Shown here: one piece after another, positions 30,217-38,154 of the stretch
Numbering within the stretch: position 1 is the first letter of the stretch
Layout of the letters: each line of letters opens with the position of its first letter
Source of the DNA: Pedobacter sp.
Lineage (GTDB): Bacteria > Bacteroidota > Bacteroidia > Sphingobacteriales > Sphingobacteriaceae
Direction: 5' to 3'
Assembly: GCA_025351765.1 (NCBI GenBank)
Contig: JANXVH010000071.1
Span: forward strand, 1 to 64,000
DNA length: 64,000 nucleotides
The notes under the pieces: model-generated
Seen by the model: the letters and a program-made list of their open reading frames with translations, nothing else
Databases searched by the model: none
What the model was told of the DNA's origin: nothing
Program-made: the position numbers and the translations under genes

Positions 30217-31446
30217 ATGAAACGCTTTCTCATGGGCTTATTGCTAGCCATTCCTATGCTCTGTTCTGCACAGTCAAATTTTCAAAGAGGTTATATTGTT
30301 AATAATGCGAAGGATACCCTTGAAGGGTATATCGATTATAAACCTGGTGTTAATTCAGTTTCCTATTTTAGGTTTAAGCCAGGAGAGAATGGGTCAATAC
30401 AAGCCATGACCTTGGAAAATTGCAAGGCTTATGGAATTAATGACTTCGAAAAGTTCGAGCGCTTTAACGTAGACATTAGTCAGGGGCCTACTAAAACCGA
30501 ACAGTTAAAAGTTGGGTTGGATTCTTCCGTTAAAACTGCAACAGTTTTTTTAAAGGTTCTACAAAAAGGTAGTCAGGTGTCTCTGTATTCGTATACCGAT
30601 GATATTAAGGAAAGATTTTATTTAAAGGACAGCAAAAGTAGTGAACCTTATGAGTTGATTAGAACCAAGTATCTTGAAGCTGTTAATAGTAACCGTATTA
30701 TCAGCAGAGACAGATATAAGGGGCAATTGTTGTTTGAAATGAGAAACCTGAACACAGGAACCAATTATTTTGAAGGTGATATGGGTACCCTGAACTATAA
30801 TGAGGCAGATATTTTAAAAATAGTCGCCATTATGAATAGGGAGGTTGTCAGGGTAGCTAAGAAAAACGTCAGGCTTTTTGTCGGAGTGGGCGTTGCTAAT
30901 ACCTCGCCAACGTATACTGGTCATTATGTGCTTGCAAATAATGCGGCTATTAAAACATCTTCTTTAATGCCAACAATTTCTGTAGGGGCTGATTTATTTA
31001 ATGGCTCGTCTTCCGCATTTTTTGTTTACAGGGCAGAGCTTTCGGTGCTAATGGGTAAAGATTTGAAGATTGCAAATGGTGAAAATGTACATTCATTCGA
31101 TCACATTACGCTATGCCTCAATCCTAAAGTGATGGCTAATTTATATAACACTAAGAAAATAAAGGTCTTTCTCGGTATTGGTGGAGTATTAAATTATTCA
31201 AAATTCAACAATAATAAAGCAGGCAGATCAGTTCCTATTTCTGGATCACCTGATCAATTTGTGGAAACCGATATAGGTTTGACCAGTACCACTATTGCTT
31301 ATAATGTTAATGCTGGGGTTCTTTTTAATAAAAAGATTGAAGCTGGGGTTACTTATACACCTGAATATTCCATATCAAATTACAATGCCTTTGCAGTTAA
31401 GCTGGAGATAGTGCAAATCGGAATTAAGTATCATTTTGGAAAATAG
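30217..31446 (+). CDS. Putative outer-membrane beta-barrel protein, function unknown
   Basis: A 409-residue protein with a signal peptide (about residues 1-19, ending CSAQ). Residues 20-200 form an N-terminal soluble beta-rich domain starting GYIVNNAKDTLEGYIDY, a pattern seen in several Bacteroidota secreted proteins. From about 220 to the end are alternating amphipathic strands (VRLFVGVGVAN, FLGIGGVLNYSKF, AGVTYTPEYS) and a terminal GIKYHFGK strand typical of an outer-membrane barrel. No named family is recognised. TAATTTTG (30187-30194) is a possible -7 box. It lies between divergent dnaX and rpsF without an operon partner. Confidence 0.6.
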   Translation: MKRFLMGLLLAIPMLCSAQSNFQRGYIVNNAKDTLEGYIDYKPGVNSVSYFRFKPGENGSIQAMTLENCKAYGINDFEKFERFNVDISQGPTKTEQLKVGLDSSVKTATVFLKVLQKGSQVSLYSYTDDIKERFYLKDSKSSEPYELIRTKYLEAVNSNRIISRDRYKGQLLFEMRNLNTGTNYFEGDMGTLNYNEADILKIVAIMNREVVRVAKKNVRLFVGVGVANTSPTYTGHYVLANNAAIKTSSLMPTISVGADLFNGSSSAFFVYRAELSVLMGKDLKIANGENVHSFDHITLCLNPKVMANLYNTKKIKVFLGIGGVLNYSKFNNNKAGRSVPISGSPDQFVETDIGLTSTTIAYNVNAGVLFNKKIEAGVTYTPEYSISNYNAFAVKLEIVQIGIKYHFGK

Positions 31447-31494
31447 TTTAATTCCGGATGATGAGACTACATGGCTTGGATAAACATTAAACCT

Positions 31495-31525
31495 TTTGAT
31501 TATTAGAAATTTATTGTTAGCTTTG
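31495..31525 (+). promoter_or_regulatory. Promoter of the rpsF-rpsR-rplI operon
   Basis: TTTG (31495-31498), exactly 19 bp, TAGCTTTG (31518-31525): a textbook Bacteroidota promoter. It predicts a leader of about 45 nt with a small TCC(C)GT/ACGGA hairpin. Confidence 0.85.
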
Positions 31526-31574
31526 CCCTCCCGTAATAAAAGTACGGAATTAAATTAAAAAACAAATAATAACA

Positions 31575-31934
31575 ATGAATCAGTACGAAACTGTTATCGT
31601 TCTAACCCCGTTGTTGTCAGAAGAAGTTGCTAAAGAAGCACTAGCTAAATTTAGCAAGATCCTCACTGATAACGGATCCGAAATTGTTCAAGAGGACAAT
31701 TGGGGTTTGAGAAAATTAGCGTATCCGATTGAAAAGAAAGCAAGCGGATTTTTTCACCTTACAGAGTACAAATCTACAGGTGATGTAATTAGTAAATTGG
31801 AATTGGAGCTTAAGCGTGATGAGCGTGTATTGCGTTTCCTTACCATTAGATTAGACCGTCATGCGGTTGCGTATAATGAGAAGAAACGCAGCGGAGCTTT
31901 TAATAAGAAACCAAAACAGGAGGCTGCAGTATAA
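31575..31934 (+). CDS. rpsF: 30S ribosomal protein S6
   Basis: A 119-residue ribosomal protein of the 30S platform, where it dimerises with S18. The N-terminus [14 protein letters not shown] and the central [19 protein letters not shown] are characteristic. The C-terminal extension rich in Lys (about 105-119) is common. It is first in the rpsF-rpsR-rplI operon, and its stop codon abuts the rpsR start. Confidence 0.97.
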   Translation: MNQYETVIVLTPLLSEEVAKEALAKFSKILTDNGSEIVQEDNWGLRKLAYPIEKKASGFFHLTEYKSTGDVISKLELELKRDERVLRFLTIRLDRHAVAYNEKKRSGAFNKKPKQEAAV

Positions 31935-32197
31935 TGGCAAAGGATCAGATACAATATGTTACCGCTCCAAAAGTGGACGATAACAGGAAGAAATATTGCC
32001 GTTTTAAGAAAAATGGCATTAAATACATCGATTACAAAGACGCAAATTTTTTGTTAAAATTCATCAATGATCAAGGTAAGCTTTTACCTCGCCGTTTAAC
32101 TGGTACTTCATTGAAATTTCAACGTAAAGTGGCGCAGGCGGTTAAACGCGCACGCCACATTGGTTTGTTGCCTTTTGTTGCTGACCAATTAAAATAG
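31934..32197 (+). CDS. rpsR: 30S ribosomal protein S18
   Basis: An 87-residue basic protein of the 30S platform. Signature regions are [34 protein letters not shown] and [13 protein letters not shown]. It partners with S6, encoded immediately upstream with a 1-bp overlap (TAATG), so the two are produced together. The family length is 70-90 residues. Confidence 0.97.
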   Translation: MAKDQIQYVTAPKVDDNRKKYCRFKKNGIKYIDYKDANFLLKFINDQGKLLPRRLTGTSLKFQRKVAQAVKRARHIGLLPFVADQLK

Positions 32198-32207
32198 GAA
32201 CTGAGAG

Positions 32208-32651
32208 ATGGAAATCATTTTAAAACAAGATATTAAATCCCTAGGGGAAAAAGACGATATCGTAAATGTAAAGCCAGGCTATGGTCGTAACTACCTGATC
32301 CCACAAGGGTTTGGTCAGTTGGCAACTGTTTCTGCGAAAAAAATTTTAGCAGAAAACTTGAAGCAAGCAGCTTTTAAACAAGATAAAATTAAGAAAGACG
32401 CAGAAGGCATTGCTGAACGTTTAACAGAAGTGAAACTTTCAATTGGTGCAAAAGCAGGTGAGTCAGGTAAGATTTTTGGTGCAGTTAACACCATTATGAT
32501 TGCTGATGCATTGAAACAACAAGGTTTTGATGTTGATCGTCGCCGTATTACTTTTGAAACTGAGCCTAAATTTGTTGGTGATTATGTTGCCAACTTAAAC
32601 TTGCACAAAGAAGTGAAAGTTAAAGTTCCTTTCGCAGTAGTTGCTGAGTAA
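32208..32651 (+). CDS. rplI: 50S ribosomal protein L9
   Basis: A 147-residue ribosomal protein with the usual two globular domains joined by a long helix. The N-terminal domain has VKPGYGRNYLIPQGF, where most orthologues have VKxGYARNYL. The central helix (about residues 45-75) is rich in Lys/Ala/Glu, and the C-terminal domain has GKIFGAVNTIMIADAL. It begins 10 bp after rpsR and closes the operon, followed by a strong terminator. Confidence 0.97.
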   Translation: MEIILKQDIKSLGEKDDIVNVKPGYGRNYLIPQGFGQLATVSAKKILAENLKQAAFKQDKIKKDAEGIAERLTEVKLSIGAKAGESGKIFGAVNTIMIADALKQQGFDVDRRRITFETEPKFVGDYVANLNLHKEVKVKVPFAVVAE

Positions 32652-32670
32652 TCTTTACTACCGATACAAG

Positions 32671-32702
32671 AAAGCGTTCAGAGATATCTGAGCGCTTTTT
32701 TT
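32671..32702 (+). terminator. Terminator after rplI
   Basis: 12-bp stem AAAGCGTTCAGA (32671-32682) / TCTGAGCGCTTT (32687-32698) with a GATA loop, one G-T pair and a T-tract. Confidence 0.92.
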
Positions 32703-32721
32703 ATGATCTTAGATCTACAAC

Positions 32722-32752
32722 TTGATTTGGGTTGCTCATTTATTTATATTTG
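32722..32752 (+). promoter_or_regulatory. Promoter of mtgA
   Basis: TTG (32722-32724), 20 bp, TATATTTG (32745-32752). The chosen ATG at 32757 is 4 bp further on, implying a leaderless mRNA. Confidence 0.6.
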
Positions 32753-32756
32753 GCGG

Positions 32757-33479
32757 ATGGCAAAGCAAATAAGAGCTGCTAAGAGCTCTAAAAATCTACG
32801 CTTAAAGAAAGTTACTTCCGTTATTTCAAGAATGTTCCTGTGGTTTCTAATGGTAACCTTTTTGTGGGTTTTGGTTTATCGCTTTATAAACCCACCTATT
32901 ACTCTGTTGATGATACAGCGTAATATGGAACGGAGCTCAGACGACAAACCGGCAAAAATGGAAAAGAAGTGGGTTGACTTTGAGGACATGTCTGACAATA
33001 TAAAAAGAGCCGCTGTTTCAGCAGAAGATCAATTGTTCTTAAGTCACCTTGGGTTTGATGTTAAAGCCATTGAAAAGGCATTTCAAACAAATAAAAAAGG
33101 GAAGAACGTCAAAGGCGGAAGTACCATATCACAACAAACAGCTAAAAACGTATTTTTGTGGCCAGGAAGATCTTGGATTAGGAAGGGATTTGAGGCATAT
33201 TTTACGCTACTTATAGAAATACTTTGGAGCAAGGAAAGAATACTGGAAATTTACCTTAACGTAATAGAGATGGGGGACGGTATCTACGGAGCAGAGGCAG
33301 CCTCGCAGGAATATTTTGGTAAATCCTGTGATAAGCTTAGTCGATCTCAGTCTGCATTGATAGCTGCTTGTTTTCCTAATCCCAGACATTGGACGCCAAG
33401 GAAACCAACACTTTATGTTAAGCACCGACAATACCTGATCATAAGAAATATGCGTAGGCTGGGACCGTTAGATTTTTAA
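32757..33479 (+). CDS. mtgA: Monofunctional peptidoglycan glycosyltransferase
   Basis: A 240-residue GT51 enzyme that polymerises lipid II into glycan strands at the inner membrane. One N-terminal helix (about residues 26-46) anchors it. The catalytic glutamate motif is VSAEDQLFLSHLGFD, then KGGSTISQQTAKN, and KERILEIYLNVIEMGDGIYG. There is no transpeptidase domain, so it is monofunctional. The start at 32757 (MAKQIRAAK) is preferred over an in-frame ATG at 32703, because the latter would lie upstream of the promoter and only 1 bp past the rplI terminator's T-tract. Confidence 0.92.
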   Translation: MAKQIRAAKSSKNLRLKKVTSVISRMFLWFLMVTFLWVLVYRFINPPITLLMIQRNMERSSDDKPAKMEKKWVDFEDMSDNIKRAAVSAEDQLFLSHLGFDVKAIEKAFQTNKKGKNVKGGSTISQQTAKNVFLWPGRSWIRKGFEAYFTLLIEILWSKERILEIYLNVIEMGDGIYGAEAASQEYFGKSCDKLSRSQSALIAACFPNPRHWTPRKPTLYVKHRQYLIIRNMRRLGPLDF

Positions 33480-33541
33480 CTGAGTCGATAGGGCTATAGA
33501 TAATTTGCTAATCAAGCTGGTTTTTTGTAGTAGCTGTATGG

Positions 33542-34024
33542 TTATTGCAGCAGGTGGGCAAAAACTATATTGTGCCAGCTCTGTTCGAATTGCACTTTCC
33601 ATTTAGTTTCAAATTCTTGCAGGTTTTGCACCATATTATTAAAAACTATTGTTTTAGAGCCTACTGCTTTAATATTAATTAAAGTTTCAAAATCTTCTTT
33701 ATTGGTTACAATAACCTTATCATCTACAATATAAGCCATATTAAACCTATTAAATAGATCTACGCTGTATTGCGCTTCTATTTCCTTTACTGCCCGTACA
33801 GAAGCATCAATAGAACATCCTGTGGCACCAGAAGTACTCTCATCAACAGTGAATACTATAAAAAAATTGAGAAGCACCTCTGCTTTAGCTTTAAGCTGAT
33901 GGCCGTGCGCCTTCCATTGTGCAGCAAAATCACCTAATTTTTGCTGAACTTCTGCTACTTCATTATCAGTAAATGCGCGGTCACTTTGATATACCCAAAC
34001 TTTAGATTGTGGAGAAAAACTCAT
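33542..34024 (-). CDS. Conserved Bacteroidota protein of unknown function
   Basis: A 160-residue soluble protein without a signal peptide or membrane helix. It starts SFSPQSKVWVYQSDRAF, with FTVDESTSGATGCSIDASV in the middle and a C-terminal helical part containing FNNMVQNLQEFETKW. Relatives in Bacteroidota are often labelled ABC transporter ATPase, but no Walker motif is present here, so that name is not supported. The ATG at 34024 is chosen over a TTG at 34030. It is divergent from the next gene with a gap of about 50 bp. Confidence 0.6.
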   Translation of the reverse strand: MSFSPQSKVWVYQSDRAFTDNEVAEVQQKLGDFAAQWKAHGHQLKAKAEVLLNFFIVFTVDESTSGATGCSIDASVRAVKEIEAQYSVDLFNRFNMAYIVDDKVIVTNKEDFETLINIKAVGSKTIVFNNMVQNLQEFETKWKVQFEQSWHNIVFAHLLQ

Positions 34025-34074
34025 ATTCAAAATTACATTTTTTTTTAACTTGATGCCCTGAAATCATTTCCGTG

Positions 34075-34557
34075 ATGAAAAAGTTTAAAAATAATTTGAA
34101 AACATGTCTTGCTGCCGCTTTCTGTTTGTTTTTTATGGCCTTTTCTCGTCCTTCTGATCTGGTAGAAGAAAGCCTGTTTCTTCAAAAGATATTTAGGGAC
34201 CACTATGATGATGCTTATGAAATTCCTGCTTTAAAGCGTTACGAACTCAATATTACCAACAGTGGCTTTTGTCGGTATAAATGTTTTTATGGCAATGGAA
34301 AGGTGGAGTATTTTTCTTTTAATTTAAGGAAGTTTAAAACTATAGATTACTATGGCAATGATAAAAACGGAACCGTAGTATTGCGTACTGCAGGTGACGA
34401 CGTAATTGTGCAAACATATAATGACCGGAAGCAAGGAGATTTAGACAGTATGGCTAATTACATGACTATCCCATTAAAGAATATAGAGCCACAAGACTTA
34501 AATGATTTATCTGTACGGCTTACGCGGATAAATGCGCAGTTACTTGCTCAAAAATAG
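34075..34557 (+). CDS. Exported protein of unknown function
   Basis: A 160-residue protein with a signal-peptide-like N-terminus (KNNLKTCLAAAFCLFFMAFS, about residues 4-24). The mature part contains CRYKCFYGNGKVEYFSF and YYGNDKNGTVVLRTAGDDVIVQTY in separate strands, suggesting a small periplasmic beta-rich fold. No family is recognised. The ATG at 34075 is preferred over a GTG three bases earlier. Its last 38 bp overlap the convergent MBL-hydrolase gene, so the two mRNAs are antisense to each other at their 3' ends. Confidence 0.6.
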   Translation: MKKFKNNLKTCLAAAFCLFFMAFSRPSDLVEESLFLQKIFRDHYDDAYEIPALKRYELNITNSGFCRYKCFYGNGKVEYFSFNLRKFKTIDYYGNDKNGTVVLRTAGDDVIVQTYNDRKQGDLDSMANYMTIPLKNIEPQDLNDLSVRLTRINAQLLAQK

Positions 34558-35320
34558 TATAAACCTCGGTCTCCTGGTATCTTGATGCTACGATGATTTC
34601 TGTATTTCCAGCGTGCTGCATAAATAGATTTTTTGCAAGCTCAGGACAATTATTATCCTTAGATAAATGAGAAAGCAATAGATGACTCATATAAGCTGGT
34701 TTATGGCGGATGAAAAGATCTAGTGCCTGTTTGTTTGATAAGTGACCTCTACCACCTGTAATGCGTCTTTTAAGAAAGTAAGGGTAAGCACTTTTACTAA
34801 GTAGCTCATCATCATAATTGGCTTCCAAAAAAGCTGCATTACATTGCCTGAAATAGAAGGTAAGCTGTTCGCATGCGATTCCTAGGTCCGTGAAAACACC
34901 CACTCTAGTAGTGCCACAAGACACTATAAAGCTGAATGGCTCTGCTGCATCGTGCAATTTTGGAAAACCAATAATTTCTAAGCTGCCAATATGGACTGGA
35001 TTATTTGCTCCAATATATTTTATCAGATCTTGCCTAACGTTGCACTTGCAACCTATATGTGTTCCTGGAGTTAAATAAACCGGGAGGTTATGTTTTGCTG
35101 CAAGATTGCATAATCCTTTTATGTGGTCCGAATGTTCATGAGAGATAAAGATCGCTTTAATCTTATGCATGGATAGGCCAATGCGCTGCAGGCGGCGTTC
35201 GGTTTCCCGGCAAGACAGGCCTGCATCAACCAATATTGCTTCTTCATTATTCCCAACGTAATAGCAATTCCCGTTACTTCCGGAATTGAGCGAAGCAATA
35301 TGCAGATTTTTACAAGCCAT
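34520..35320 (-). CDS. MBL-fold metallohydrolase, YycJ/WalJ-like
   Basis: A 266-residue metallo-beta-lactamase-fold enzyme. The start ASLNSGSNGNCYYVG is followed by the metal motif SHEHSDH (near residue 60), typical of the YycJ/WalJ branch of nucleases and hydrolases; further candidate ligands are in FTDLG and HLSNKQAL. Relatives are exonuclease-like proteins active on nucleic acid ends, but the substrate here is unproven. It overlaps the upstream Fe-S protein gene by 11 bp and so belongs to that operon. Confidence 0.82.
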   Translation of the reverse strand: MACKNLHIASLNSGSNGNCYYVGNNEEAILVDAGLSCRETERRLQRIGLSMHKIKAIFISHEHSDHIKGLCNLAAKHNLPVYLTPGTHIGCKCNVRQDLIKYIGANNPVHIGSLEIIGFPKLHDAAEPFSFIVSCGTTRVGVFTDLGIACEQLTFYFRQCNAAFLEANYDDELLSKSAYPYFLKRRITGGRGHLSNKQALDLFIRHKPAYMSHLLLSHLSKDNNCPELAKNLFMQHAGNTEIIVASRYQETEVYTIFEQVTAHLSA

Positions 35321-36110
35321 TTGCTCTTGCAGTTATTTCTGCGATATCCAAAACCTGTACGTTCTGATCCTGATCTTTTAACTTCACACCATCGCGAAGC
35401 ATTGTCATGCAAAAGGGACATCCCGCTGCAATGATCTGGGGCTGGGTTTCAAGCGCTTCTTCAATGCGCTCAATATTGATGTCTTTATTTCCTTTTTCAG
35501 GCTCTTTAAACATTTGTGCTCCTCCGGCTCCACAGCAGAGGCCATTAGATTTGCAGCGTTTCATCTCTACCAGTTGTGCATCAAGGATTTCAAGAGCGGC
35601 TCTAGGTGCCTCATAAATGCCGTTACCCCGTCCAAGATAGCATGGATCATGATAAGTTATTTTTTTTCCTTTAAAGCTCTCACCGCCTTCTGCTTTCAGC
35701 TTTCCTTCATCTATCAGTTGCTGGATAAGCTGGGTGTGGTGGATTATCTCATAAGTTCCGCCTAAGCCGGGATATTCATTTTTGATGGTGTTGAAACAAT
35801 GGGGGCAGCCTGTTACTATTTTCTTGATGTTATAAGAATTTAAGACCTCTATATTGGTCATGGCTTGCATCTGAAAAAGAAATTCATTGCCTGCACGCTT
35901 TGCAGGATCTCCGGTACAACTTTCTTCGGTGCCCAATACTGCATATTTTATACCTACATGATGCAGGATCTTGCAAATATCTCGCGTAGTTTTTTGTGCC
36001 CTTTCATCATAGCTTCCTGCACAGCCTACCCAGAATAAAATTTCCGGTTCTTCGCCCTTAGCTATCAGTTCTGCCATTGTTGGCACTTCAAAATTTAGTT
36101 GCTCGCTCAT
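35310..36110 (-). CDS. (Fe-S)-binding protein with CCG domains, HdrB/GlpC-like
   Basis: A 266-residue soluble protein with two cysteine-rich repeats of the CCG family: FWVGCAGSYD and TGCPHCFNTIKNEYP in the first, YHDPCYLGRGNGIY and LCCGAGGAQMF in the second, with AAGCPFCMTM near the C-terminus. Such domains bind non-cubane Fe-S clusters in heterodisulfide reductase, glycolate oxidase and lactate oxidase complexes. It starts 40 bp after the membrane Fe-S gene, so the two probably form one electron-transfer complex. The electron donor is not shown. Confidence 0.85.
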   Translation of the reverse strand: MSEQLNFEVPTMAELIAKGEEPEILFWVGCAGSYDERAQKTTRDICKILHHVGIKYAVLGTEESCTGDPAKRAGNEFLFQMQAMTNIEVLNSYNIKKIVTGCPHCFNTIKNEYPGLGGTYEIIHHTQLIQQLIDEGKLKAEGGESFKGKKITYHDPCYLGRGNGIYEAPRAALEILDAQLVEMKRCKSNGLCCGAGGAQMFKEPEKGNKDINIERIEEALETQPQIIAAGCPFCMTMLRDGVKLKDQDQNVQVLDIAEITARANGL

Positions 36111-36149
36111 CTTAACGCTTACTTACGCTCTGAATTTATAGTTGTTGAA

Positions 36150-37445
36150 TTAATTTTCTTTAGCCCAGTTTAACCTGTCTGCCGGTGAATATTTCCATGG
36201 AGCGCCATTATTCTCAATATTGCCTAACATCGCACTAATACTTGGAGGTGATTGTGATTCCTCCATTACCGCATATCTTCTAAGCTCCGTAATGATCGCT
36301 AGAGGATCTATGTTGATAGGGCACGCCTCTGTGCATGCATTGCAGCTTGTACAGGCCCATATCTCTTCTCTACTGATGTAGGTGTCAATTAAAGATTTTC
36401 CGTCATCAAAACCACTTCCTGTCTTGTCTATGTTTTTACCGACTTCCTCCAGCCTATCCCTGGTATCCATCATGATCTTTCTGGGAGAAAGTACCTTTCC
36501 TGTAATGTTTGCCGGGCAAACAGAAGTACATCTGCCACACTCCGTACAAGTATAAGCATTCATTAGATTTACCCATGTTAGGTCATTTACATCTTTTGCG
36601 CCAAATCTGCCAGCTTCAGCTTCCTCTGGTATAAAAGACGGATCAAGCATTGCCTTTACCTCATTAGTAACATTAGCCATGTTTGTAAATTCCCCTTTAG
36701 GCTCCAAGTTGGAAAAATAGGTATTAGGAAAGGCAAATAGTATATGGAAGTGTTTTGAGTAGGGCAGGTAGTTAAGAAAAGTAAATATACCGATGATGTG
36801 GAACCACCAGCAACTGCGCTCTATTGTGATTAGAGATGCCTCTGTATTTGGCAATAAATTTTGCAGGTACTGGCTAACAGGAAAAGCACCGGCGGTTATG
36901 TAGTGATCGGAAGCCAATGCCTGGAGCTTCGCATCTGCGGCATTCATCAGCAAAAAGGCTGTCATTAATAGTATTTCTGTAATCAGGATATAGTTTGCAT
37001 CTGACTTGGGCCAGTTTGTCATTTCTACTCCCCTAAATCTCTTTAACCTAATAATATTTCTTCTAATCAGGAATATAGCACAGGCCAGCCATACCCCGAG
37101 GGCAAGGATTTCAAATGATACAATAAGGAAATTATAAAGGCTGCCAAGACCACCAAAAACCCTATGGGTGCCGAAGATCCCATCGATCATGATCTCCAGA
37201 ACTTCCAGGTTGATAATTACGAAGCCCACATAAACAACAAGATGAAGCCCTGCAGGAATAGGACGGAAGAACATTTTTGTTTGTCCCAATGCTACCCTTA
37301 GCATGGTCATAAACCTTTTTTGAGGTAGGTCAGTTCTGTTCGCCGTTTTTCCAATCCGGATATTCCTGATGATTTTTTTGAGGTTATAACTAAACAAGGC
37401 TATTGCCGATATCGTTATTGCTATAAATATGATTTGTGACACCAT
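36150..37445 (-). CDS. Membrane (Fe-S)-binding oxidoreductase subunit
   Basis: A 431-residue protein. The N-terminal 250 residues hold about five membrane helices (first at residues 3-22), with histidines that could bind heme as in NarI/DsrM-like domains. A soluble domain follows with two 4Fe-4S motifs, TECGRCTSVCPAN and TSCNACTEACPIN, near residues 300 and 370. The layout resembles HdrE/HdrD-like or DsrMK-like quinone-linked modules. The catalytic CCG part is encoded separately by the next gene. It is promoter-proximal in a three-gene minus-strand operon with the CCG protein and the MBL hydrolase. Confidence 0.85.
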   Translation of the reverse strand: MVSQIIFIAITISAIALFSYNLKKIIRNIRIGKTANRTDLPQKRFMTMLRVALGQTKMFFRPIPAGLHLVVYVGFVIINLEVLEIMIDGIFGTHRVFGGLGSLYNFLIVSFEILALGVWLACAIFLIRRNIIRLKRFRGVEMTNWPKSDANYILITEILLMTAFLLMNAADAKLQALASDHYITAGAFPVSQYLQNLLPNTEASLITIERSCWWFHIIGIFTFLNYLPYSKHFHILFAFPNTYFSNLEPKGEFTNMANVTNEVKAMLDPSFIPEEAEAGRFGAKDVNDLTWVNLMNAYTCTECGRCTSVCPANITGKVLSPRKIMMDTRDRLEEVGKNIDKTGSGFDDGKSLIDTYISREEIWACTSCNACTEACPINIDPLAIITELRRYAVMEESQSPPSISAMLGNIENNGAPWKYSPADRLNWAKEN

Positions 37446-37500
37446 CTTTGAATATCTCTATAGTGTTGCTAAGTTAAAATAAATACAGCAATTCAAATTA

Positions 37501-37514
37501 TTATGCATGCATAA
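37501..37514. promoter_or_regulatory. Palindrome TTATGCATGCATAA upstream of the Fe-S operon
   Basis: A perfect 14-bp palindrome 56 bp upstream of the membrane Fe-S gene start. It is a candidate regulator-binding site, but no regulator gene is nearby. Confidence 0.35.
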
Positions 37515-37576
37515 AGTTTAAATTTATATGCGTTTTAAATAAAATAGCCAGATATGTAATTATTTTCAAAAAAGAT

Positions 37577-37606
37577 TTTGCTATTCAAAAAAAGACACTA
37601 CATTTG
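37577..37606 (+). promoter_or_regulatory. Promoter of tRNA-Phe
   Basis: TTTG (37577-37580), 18 bp, TACATTTG (37599-37606), 19 bp before the tRNA 5' end. Confidence 0.75.
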
Positions 37607-37625
37607 CAATCCCAAACGGGAAGTA

Positions 37626-37698
37626 GGTACGGTAGCTCAGTCGGTAGAGCAATGGACTGAAAATCCATGTGTCGCCGGTTCGATCCCGGCCCATACCA
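37626..37698 (+). tRNA. tRNA-Phe (anticodon GAA)
   Basis: A 73-nt cloverleaf. Acceptor GGTACGG / CCATACC, D stem GCTC/GAGC, anticodon stem ATGGA/TCCAT with loop CTGAAAA (anticodon GAA), variable loop GTGTC, T stem GCCGG/CCGGC with TTCGATC loop, discriminator A. CCA is not encoded. Acceptor pair 5:68 is C-A, a mismatch. It is flanked by its own promoter and a strong terminator. Confidence 0.95.
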
Positions 37699-37701
37699 CT
37701 T

Positions 37702-37736
37702 AAAAAGCTTCAGAGAAATCTGGAGCTTTTTTATTT
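37702..37736 (+). terminator. Terminator after tRNA-Phe
   Basis: 13-bp stem AAAAAGCTTCAGA (37702-37714) / TCTGGAGCTTTTT (37719-37731) with a GAAA loop, one G-T pair and a T-rich tail. Confidence 0.93.
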
Positions 37737-38009
37737 TTAGGCACTATTTAAACGTTTGTTTGGATCAAGTTTAAAAGTTGGGGAGTGATTATGGTTTCAA
37801 GTAGAAAAGTTGGGGGGAAGGAAATAATTCTTTCTTTTGCATTCCTAAATACTCATTTCGCCATTTTGAATCAGGCTTAACAGGATCTAATCAGTACGAT
37901 TCTTCCAAGCTCTTATTCCAGTTTTACCTATTTAAAATAACATTATTTCTTATTTTAGTTTTATTCAGATATCTAAAATAAGAACGACATTTGCATTAAA
38001 CTTTTGATT
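37737..38009. other. Gene-free stretch between tRNA-Phe terminator and Fic remnant
   Basis: No intact gene is seen here. From the tRNA 3' end to 38009 the stretch is 311 bp, its first part being the tRNA terminator. A perfect 12-bp inverted repeat, TTCTTATTTTAG (37947-37958) / CTAAAATAAGAA (37973-37984), lies 25 bp upstream of the Fic-like fragment and may be its old operator. Confidence 0.5.
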
Positions 38010-38129
38010 ATGAAATCGTTTAAACCAGGCACTTATATTAACCAGGGTTATTATAGAAGTTTCCAGCCAAATTCTAAAAATAGAGAATGGCTATTGGAAG
38101 AACTGATGACCTGCCAGGAATGGCTTTGA
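38010..38129 (+). pseudogene. N-terminal fragment of a Fic-family protein
   Basis: A 39-residue frame from ATG 38010 to TGA 38127-38129. Its sequence (KPGTYINQGYYRSFQPN, then NREWLLEELM) matches the conserved beginning of Bacteroidota Fic AMP-transferases, which normally continue for about 350 residues. The rest, with the HPFxxGNGR motif, is missing. It ends 26 bp before the stop of the convergent phosphatase gene. It is probably a deletion remnant of a toxin-like or regulatory Fic gene. The match is from memory of the family start and is not proven. Confidence 0.5.
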
Positions 38130-38154
38130 GTCTACAGAAAACCCCGTATCATCA

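Noticed and set aside
33542-34024. ABC transporter ATPase, the label often given to relatives of this protein
   Set aside because: No Walker A, signature or Walker B motif is present in its 160 residues.
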